Origin: Fidelibacterota bacterium
GTDB lineage: Bacteria > Fidelibacterota > Marinisomatia > Marinisomatales > TCS55
Assembly: GCA_002701875.1 (NCBI GenBank)
Contig: NZWI01000007.1
Coordinates: forward strand, 1-9,770
Direction of reading: 5' to 3'
DNA length: 9,770 nucleotides
Under the pieces are notes generated by a model. It worked only from the letters and a program-made list of their open reading frames with translations. It was not told where the DNA came from and ran no database searches. Below, piece after piece: positions 5,566 through 9,770 of the stretch; the stretch's first letter is position 1; the number at the start of each line of letters is the position of its first letter. The position numbers and the translations under genes are program-made.

Positions 5566-7289
5566 TTTTTATATTCAATTTTTCCATTTATAATAGTGTA
5601 CAAGACTTTTGTATTTAATAATTGATTCTCCGGGACGGTAATTATATTTTTTGATAACACAGTAAAATCTGCATATTTACCAATTTCTATTGAACCTTTT
5701 ATCTTTTCTTCAAATGCAGCATAAGCAGCATTAATTGTATAACTTTTAAGTGCCTCCAATCTTGTCATTTTTTGTTTGGGTTCATATCCATTCTTTGGAA
5801 CTCCTTTTAGTGTTTTACGAGTCACACTTGCATAGAATGATGCTAATGGATCAATCGGTTCTACTGGGACATCAGTTCCATTAACGATTATAGCTCCATG
5901 GTCAATTAAGTCACGCCAAACATAAGCACTTTCGACAATTCTTTTTTCCCCAAGCCTATTAATAGCCCAAGGACGATCGGATGACATGTGTATGCCCTGA
6001 ATTGATGGTATAACGCCCAATTCACCAAACCTTGGGATGTCTTCAGGGTCGATATGCTGAGCATGCTCTATTCTCCAACGTAGGTCATTAGTTTTTTTAG
6101 GATTTTCATTGAAAACTTTTTGATATTGATTCAGAATTTCTCTGTTTGCTCTATCACCAATGGCATGTGCATTTACTTGAAAACCATGTTTTAAGCCATT
6201 TTTTGATACTTCATAAACATAATCTATTGATTGAGTTGCCATCCCAAAATGCCCAGGTCGATCTGTGTATTCATTTAATAACCATGCTCCCCTTGACCCA
6301 AGCGCTCCATCAGCATTTAGCTTAATGGAACGAATAGTAAGATAATCATTACCCGTTCCAATTTCTGGACCACTTTTATACCACTCTTCTAATAATTTAG
6401 GATCTCTACTAGTCAGCATAACATATAGACGTATCTTTAATTTATTTGAATTTATACCATCACGAAAAGTTTGGATTGATTCTTTTCCAGCTCCAGCATC
6501 ATGGAAGGATGTAATACCGTTTTCTAAGCATTCTTTAACTGCTAGTTCAAGTGCCAAATTAGAATCCTGTTGATCAGTATTTGAATCTGATTTTGATCCA
6601 GCATCATAACTTGGGCTTTCTACATGCTTACTTATAAGGTTTTGTGCTCTTTCATTGAATATACCTGTGGGCTGATTGCGTAAATTTTTAATGATTTCTC
6701 CGCCAAATCCAAATTCTGATTCAGCTGTAATTCCTCCTATTTCCATTGCTTTTGCATTTGCAAAGCCCGCATGTCCACTTGCATGGGTAAGCCATACAGG
6801 ATTATTCGGTGAAACTGTGCTTAACTTATCATGAGTTTGGAATCCTTTCACTAATGGGGACGGAGTAGGGAGCCATTTACTTTGATGCCAACCGCGTCCT
6901 AGAATCCATTCACCCGGAGGGGCTTTTTCTACTGCTTCTGCTACCATGTCTACTAATTCATCATAACTTTCTACAACGGACAGATCTAACCGCATTTTGG
7001 CGTATCCTAAACCCATAAAATGTCCATGGCCTTCAATAAAACCAGGTATCATAGTGGCCCCATTTAAGTCTAATATTTTAGTTTTCTCACCAATATATGA
7101 ACGATAATTAATTTGATTTCCTACATTCATAATCTTTCCATCTTTAACAATAACAGTTTCAGCGATGGGATTATAATCACTCATAGTATAAATTGTACCG
7201 TTGTGAATAACCATATCTGCGTATTTGGATTCACAACCAGTAATGATTAGAATTATATTGATACATAAAAGGAAATATTTTTTCTTCAT
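5562..7289 (-). CDS. YtcJ-type amidohydrolase, predicted lipoprotein
   Basis: Metal-dependent hydrolase of the amidohydrolase superfamily (Amidohydrolase_3, YtcJ/NfdA-like), whose members cut amide or formamide bonds; the substrate is unknown. A signal peptide with lipobox IITGC (Cys19) predicts attachment to a membrane facing the periplasm or outside, whereas many relatives are cytoplasmic. Metal-site motifs are complete: EGHGH (His88, His90, with Glu86 where Asp is more usual in DSHxH), the likely carboxylated lysine in SIKLNADGALGSRGA (Lys323), NAHAIGDRAN (His375), RIEHAQH (His409) and NGTDVPVEP (Asp473). An Asp/Ser-rich stretch at about 228-244 looks like a surface insert. The 575-residue length fits the family. 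The ATG has an AGGA seven bases upstream. It is first in the minus-strand block and overlaps the next gene by 4 nt, so it is probably the promoter-proximal gene. Confidence 0.93.
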   Translation of the reverse strand: MKKKYFLLCINIILIITGCESKYADMVIHNGTIYTMSDYNPIAETVIVKDGKIMNVGNQINYRSYIGEKTKILDLNGATMIPGFIEGHGHFMGLGYAKMRLDLSVVESYDELVDMVAEAVEKAPPGEWILGRGWHQSKWLPTPSPLVKGFQTHDKLSTVSPNNPVWLTHASGHAGFANAKAMEIGGITAESEFGFGGEIIKNLRNQPTGIFNERAQNLISKHVESPSYDAGSKSDSNTDQQDSNLALELAVKECLENGITSFHDAGAGKESIQTFRDGINSNKLKIRLYVMLTSRDPKLLEEWYKSGPEIGTGNDYLTIRSIKLNADGALGSRGAWLLNEYTDRPGHFGMATQSIDYVYEVSKNGLKHGFQVNAHAIGDRANREILNQYQKVFNENPKKTNDLRWRIEHAQHIDPEDIPRFGELGVIPSIQGIHMSSDRPWAINRLGEKRIVESAYVWRDLIDHGAIIVNGTDVPVEPIDPLASFYASVTRKTLKGVPKNGYEPKQKMTRLEALKSYTINAAYAAFEEKIKGSIEIGKYADFTVLSKNIITVPENQLLNTKVLYTIINGKIEYKN

Positions 7290-7428
7290 ACTGTTGTCCT
7301 AGTTTAATTCTTTAGCTTGGAAACTAATCAAGGAATACTATCATCCTCAATAAATTCAAATTAAAAATGGCGTTGTAAGGGCATTAGGAAGCCGGTAATT
7401 TCTCAAAAGGAATTATAAGAGAAACATT
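7290..7428. promoter_or_regulatory. divergent intergenic region between amidohydrolase operon and proS
   Basis: This 139-nt space must hold promoters for the minus-strand block and for proS. On the plus strand, TTGGAA (7317-7322) and TACTAT (7336-7341) resemble -35 and -10 boxes but are only 13 nt apart. On the minus strand, TATAAT-like bases lie at 7413-7418 and an AGGA ribosome site at 7297-7300. On the plus strand AAAAGG (7405-7410) is too far from the proS ATG to be an ideal ribosome site, and AAGAGA nearer the ATG is weak. TAATT (7396-7400) and AATTA (7411-7415) could pair around AAAAGG. No T-box-like structure for proS is apparent in this short leader. Confidence 0.4.
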
Positions 7429-8898
7429 ATGTCTAAAGGTGTTACACCCCAATCGAAAGATTATGCTACATGGTATACCGATGTAGTTACTAAAGCGGAA
7501 TTAGCAGATTATGGTCCTGTAAAGGGCACTATGGTGATTCGCCCATATGGTTTTGCACTTTGGGAGTTAATCAAAGATTCATTTGACATGATGATAAAAG
7601 AAAATGGCCACGTAAATGCATATTTTCCATTATTTATACCTAAATCTTTCTTAGCAAAAGAAGCAGAACATGTTGAAGGTTTTGCAAAAGAATGTGCAAT
7701 AGTTACCCATACCCGTTTAAAATCAGATGTTGAGCAAGGAATAGTTGTAGATCCTGAATCAAAACTAGAAGAAGAAGTAATAGTGCGTCCAACATCAGAA
7801 ACAGTTATTTGGTCAATGTATAAAAAATGGATACAATCTTATAGAGATCTTCCTTTGCTTATCAACCAGTGGGCTAATGTAGTAAGGTGGGAAATGCGGA
7901 CGCGTCTTTTTTTAAGAACAACTGAATTTTTATGGCAAGAGGGGCACACAGCTCATGCAAGTGCAAAAGAAGCTCAAGAAGAAACATTATTGATTTTAGA
8001 ATTATATCGTCGCTTAGCAGAAGAGTATCTTGCAATGCCGGTTTATACGGGGCTCAAATCTGAATCAGAAAAATTTGCAGGTGCAGACCTTACTTATTGT
8101 ATAGAGGCAATGATGGGTGATAAAAGAGCTTTACAGGCAGGAACTTCGCATAATTTAGGACAAAATTTTGCAAAAGCATTTGATGTGACATTTCAAAATC
8201 AGGATAATATTGAAGAAATGGTTTATGCAACTAGCTGGGGAATTAGTACAAGATTGGTTGGCGGTGTAATTATGACTCATGGTGATGACAAAGGCCTTAT
8301 ACTCCCTCCAAAAATTGCGCCTTATCAAGTAGTCATAATTCCCATTTATAGAGATAAAAAAGACGAACAGTCTGTGAAAGATTATCTAAATCAAATTATA
8401 CCATCTCTCAAAATGAAAGGCATACGTATCCATGAAGATTGGCGAAAAGGTAGCCCTGGGTTTAAATTTAATGAGTGGGAAATGAAAGGAGTCCCTCTAC
8501 GTTTGGAAGTAGGACCAAAAGATATTGAAAACAATAGTGTAGTAGTAGCAAGAAGAGATTATTCTGAAAAAGAGGCGGTTCAAAAAGAGTCTATAGTAGA
8601 AACCGTTTCATCTTTATTAGATGATATTCAAACCAATCTTTTTGAAAAAGCAAAAAATTTTAGGGATTCTAATACACACACTGTTTCATCTTACAATGAA
8701 TTCAAAGATATTATTTCGAGTAAAGGCGGATTTATAAAATGCGGGTGGGATGGTACGGAAGAAACAGAAACCGCAATAAAGAACGATACAAAAGCAACGA
8801 TTAGAGTTATTCCAATTGATGAAAAACCCAATGGGTTAAAGTGTATTTATTCAGGCAAGGAAGCAAAACATGAAGTTATTTTTGCAAAAGCTTATTAA
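7429..8898 (+). CDS. proS: prolyl-tRNA synthetase, archaeal/eukaryotic-like (ProS type 3)
   Basis: Cytoplasmic class II aminoacyl-tRNA synthetase that attaches proline to tRNA-Pro. At 489 residues, without the INS editing domain of the long bacterial form, it belongs to the short ProS type 3 group seen in archaea, eukaryotes and some bacteria such as Thermus. Visible signatures: motif 1 region with KGTMVIRPYG (33-41), the proline-binding RPTSE loop (120-124), motif 2 RWEMRTRLFLRTTEFLWQEGHTAH (153-176, split by position), AGTSHNLGQNF (237-247) and motif 3 HGDDKGLILPPKIAP (284-298). The anticodon-binding domain follows (about 299-405) and the C-terminal domain ends in FAKAY with the conserved terminal Tyr. 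Two of the four zinc cysteines usual there are replaced (CGWDG and CIYSG instead of CGWCG and CIYCG), so this domain probably lacks zinc. recO follows after 28 nt. Confidence 0.97.
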   Translation: MSKGVTPQSKDYATWYTDVVTKAELADYGPVKGTMVIRPYGFALWELIKDSFDMMIKENGHVNAYFPLFIPKSFLAKEAEHVEGFAKECAIVTHTRLKSDVEQGIVVDPESKLEEEVIVRPTSETVIWSMYKKWIQSYRDLPLLINQWANVVRWEMRTRLFLRTTEFLWQEGHTAHASAKEAQEETLLILELYRRLAEEYLAMPVYTGLKSESEKFAGADLTYCIEAMMGDKRALQAGTSHNLGQNFAKAFDVTFQNQDNIEEMVYATSWGISTRLVGGVIMTHGDDKGLILPPKIAPYQVVIIPIYRDKKDEQSVKDYLNQIIPSLKMKGIRIHEDWRKGSPGFKFNEWEMKGVPLRLEVGPKDIENNSVVVARRDYSEKEAVQKESIVETVSSLLDDIQTNLFEKAKNFRDSNTHTVSSYNEFKDIISSKGGFIKCGWDGTEETETAIKNDTKATIRVIPIDEKPNGLKCIYSGKEAKHEVIFAKAY

Positions 8899-8926
8899 GC
8901 TAAGCATTACATAAATACTTTAATAA

Positions 8927-9613
8927 ATGATCATTGAATCGGATGCTATTGTACTTAAGAGATTTCCCTATGGAGAAAGTAGCATTATTTGCCGGTGTTT
9001 TGTGAAAAGCATGGGTAAAACCAGCTTTATTGTTCATGGGGCACATAGTAAAAAATCATCTAAAACTGCATATTTTCAACCTGGTAATTGTATTGAAATA
9101 GTTTTTTATTATAAAGATAATAGAGATCTTCAAACTATTTCTAAAATTTCTTTTTCAAAATATTGGAAGGCTATTCCATATGATTTGAAAAAAATAGCAT
9201 ACACCATGGCCATGATTGAATTAACTGATAAATGTATTTCAGAAAATGATACACATATCGATTTATTTATTATTTTATTGGAAGCATTAGAAACCGTTGA
9301 GAAAGAAGCCACAGAATTAAACTTGGTATTTTGGTATTACCAATATCAATTGCTAACTCAGTTAGGATTCAAACCGGATTTTCATCAATCTGAATTAGAT
9401 TTTATACCCTTACCTAATCCTTATGGTACTCCTAATACAAAAAAAATATTTGATTATTTTGAAAATGGTGAAATGGGTATACATAAAAAAATAAAACTTG
9501 TTAAGAACGATAGAAAAATTATTAGCGAGTATTTAAACACGTGCTTAAATATTCATTTTTCAGAATTAAAAAATATTAAATCATTAAAAATTTTGAAGTC
9601 ATTATTGAATTGA
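8927..9613 (+). CDS. recO: DNA repair protein RecO, lacking the zinc knuckle
   Basis: Recombination mediator that works with RecR (and RecF) to load RecA on SSB-coated DNA and anneal strands. The N-terminal OB fold (about 1-79) shows the typical ESDAIVLKRFPYGESS start, then GKTSFIVHGAHSKKS and the FQPGNCIEIVFYYKDNRDLQ stretch. The C-terminal helical domain includes the familiar QLLTQLGFKPDF turn (141-152). In Escherichia coli-independent, Deinococcus-type RecO a CxxC...CxxC zinc finger follows this turn; here there are no cysteines in that segment, as in several other bacterial lineages with short RecO proteins. The length of 228 residues is at the low end of the family. It lies 28 nt after proS on the same strand with no terminator visible between, so the two are probably co-transcribed; no clear ribosome site precedes the ATG. 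Confidence 0.92.
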   Translation: MIIESDAIVLKRFPYGESSIICRCFVKSMGKTSFIVHGAHSKKSSKTAYFQPGNCIEIVFYYKDNRDLQTISKISFSKYWKAIPYDLKKIAYTMAMIELTDKCISENDTHIDLFIILLEALETVEKEATELNLVFWYYQYQLLTQLGFKPDFHQSELDFIPLPNPYGTPNTKKIFDYFENGEMGIHKKIKLVKNDRKIISEYLNTCLNIHFSELKNIKSLKILKSLLN

Positions 9614-9620
9614 TAACATT

Positions 9621-9709
9621 AATAAATTTCAACGATTATATAGTAATTGGAACATATTTATTTTTTTTATTGTTTTATTATATAATGAAATAAATTTCAA
9701 TGGTTATAT
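9621..9709 (+). repeat. imperfect 21-nt direct repeat in the spacer after recO
   Basis: AATAAATTTCAACGATTATAT style sequence at 9621-9641 recurs at 9689-9709 with 19 of 21 bases matching (the differences fall in the CGA/TGG centre). The copies are 68 nt apart, start to start. They could be operator sites for the gene that seems to begin at 9748, or chance in AT-rich DNA. Confidence 0.35.
9633..9680 (+). terminator. weak hairpin plus T-rich tract after recO
   Basis: CGATTA (9633-9638) can pair with TAATTG (9644-9649, one G-T pair) around a 5-nt loop, and a T-rich run follows at 9657-9676. The stem is short, AT-rich and separated from the T-run by several bases, so intrinsic termination of proS-recO here is only a possibility. 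Confidence 0.22.
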
Positions 9710-9747
9710 TTAATATGGTTTACATTGATACAAAAAATAAAAGTTAA

Positions 9748-9770
9748 ATGAAATATCAGCTCCAATCAGA
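9748..9770 (+). CDS. possible start of a further gene (3'-partial; UvrB-like N-terminus?)
   Basis: An ATG at 9748 opens a frame reading MKYQLQS before the window ends. UvrB proteins commonly begin M-x-(F/Y)-x-L-x-S followed by GDQP a few residues later, so this could be uvrB, and a repair gene after recO would make sense. A TATAAT hexamer lies at 9681-9686, about 60 nt upstream. Seven residues cannot establish a family; the call is speculative. Confidence 0.25.

Noticed and set aside
7290..7428. T-box or other riboswitch ahead of proS
   Set aside because: The leader is under 140 nt, shared with a divergent promoter, and shows no T-box core or long terminator hairpin.
9130..9312. 60-codon minus-strand ORF opposite recO
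   Set aside because: Antisense shadow within recO.
9323..9343. Inverted repeat TTGGTA / TACCAA inside recO
   Set aside because: It arises from codons of an aromatic-rich WYYQYQ stretch; short arms and coding location make a regulatory role unlikely.

Overview
The window is AT-rich bacterial DNA (roughly one-third GC by eye), gene-dense, with short intergenic gaps and several TTG start codons. The set of proteins (archaeal/eukaryotic-type prolyl-tRNA synthetase, a RecO without a zinc knuckle, lipoprotein hydrolases, a multiheme c-type cytochrome carrying a TPR) suits a Gram-negative, respiratory, probably marine bacterium. The FCB group (Bacteroidota, Marinimicrobia/SAR406 and relatives) is my best guess, but this is inference from gene style and no marker gene proves it.

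Layout. At the left edge (2-697, plus strand) is the 3' part of a multiheme cytochrome with a C-terminal TPR; its true start lies outside the window, because a CxxCH heme motif is encoded just upstream of the first ATG. It converges on a seven-gene minus-strand block running 7289 to 694. In transcription order this block holds a lipoprotein amidohydrolase of the YtcJ type, a SpoU/TrmH RNA 2'-O-methyltransferase, a CPBP-family intramembrane protease, the MgtE magnesium transporter/channel, a small unrecognised membrane protein, a 141-residue AroQ-fold protein that has lost nearly all catalytic residues, and an M23 metallopeptidase lipoprotein. Gaps inside the block are -4, 70, 1, 21 and 18 nt, then -32 nt (or +4 nt if a TTG start is used), so it looks like one operon with possible internal initiation in the 70-nt gap.

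A 139-nt divergent region (7290-7428) separates this block from the plus-strand pair proS and recO (7429-9613). After recO is an AT-rich spacer with an imperfect 21-nt direct repeat, and at the right edge the first seven codons of what may be another gene.

How the genes fit together: the minus-strand block leans towards the cell envelope (two lipoproteins, three polytopic membrane proteins, one peptidoglycan hydrolase) with an rRNA/tRNA methylase and a pseudoenzyme-like AroQ homologue mixed in. proS and recO are housekeeping genes. I see no rRNA, tRNA, CRISPR array, insertion sequence or phage gene. I do not see a clear new multi-gene system; the observations most worth following are the degenerate AroQ-like protein, its overlap with the M23 gene, and the unknown membrane protein beside MgtE.
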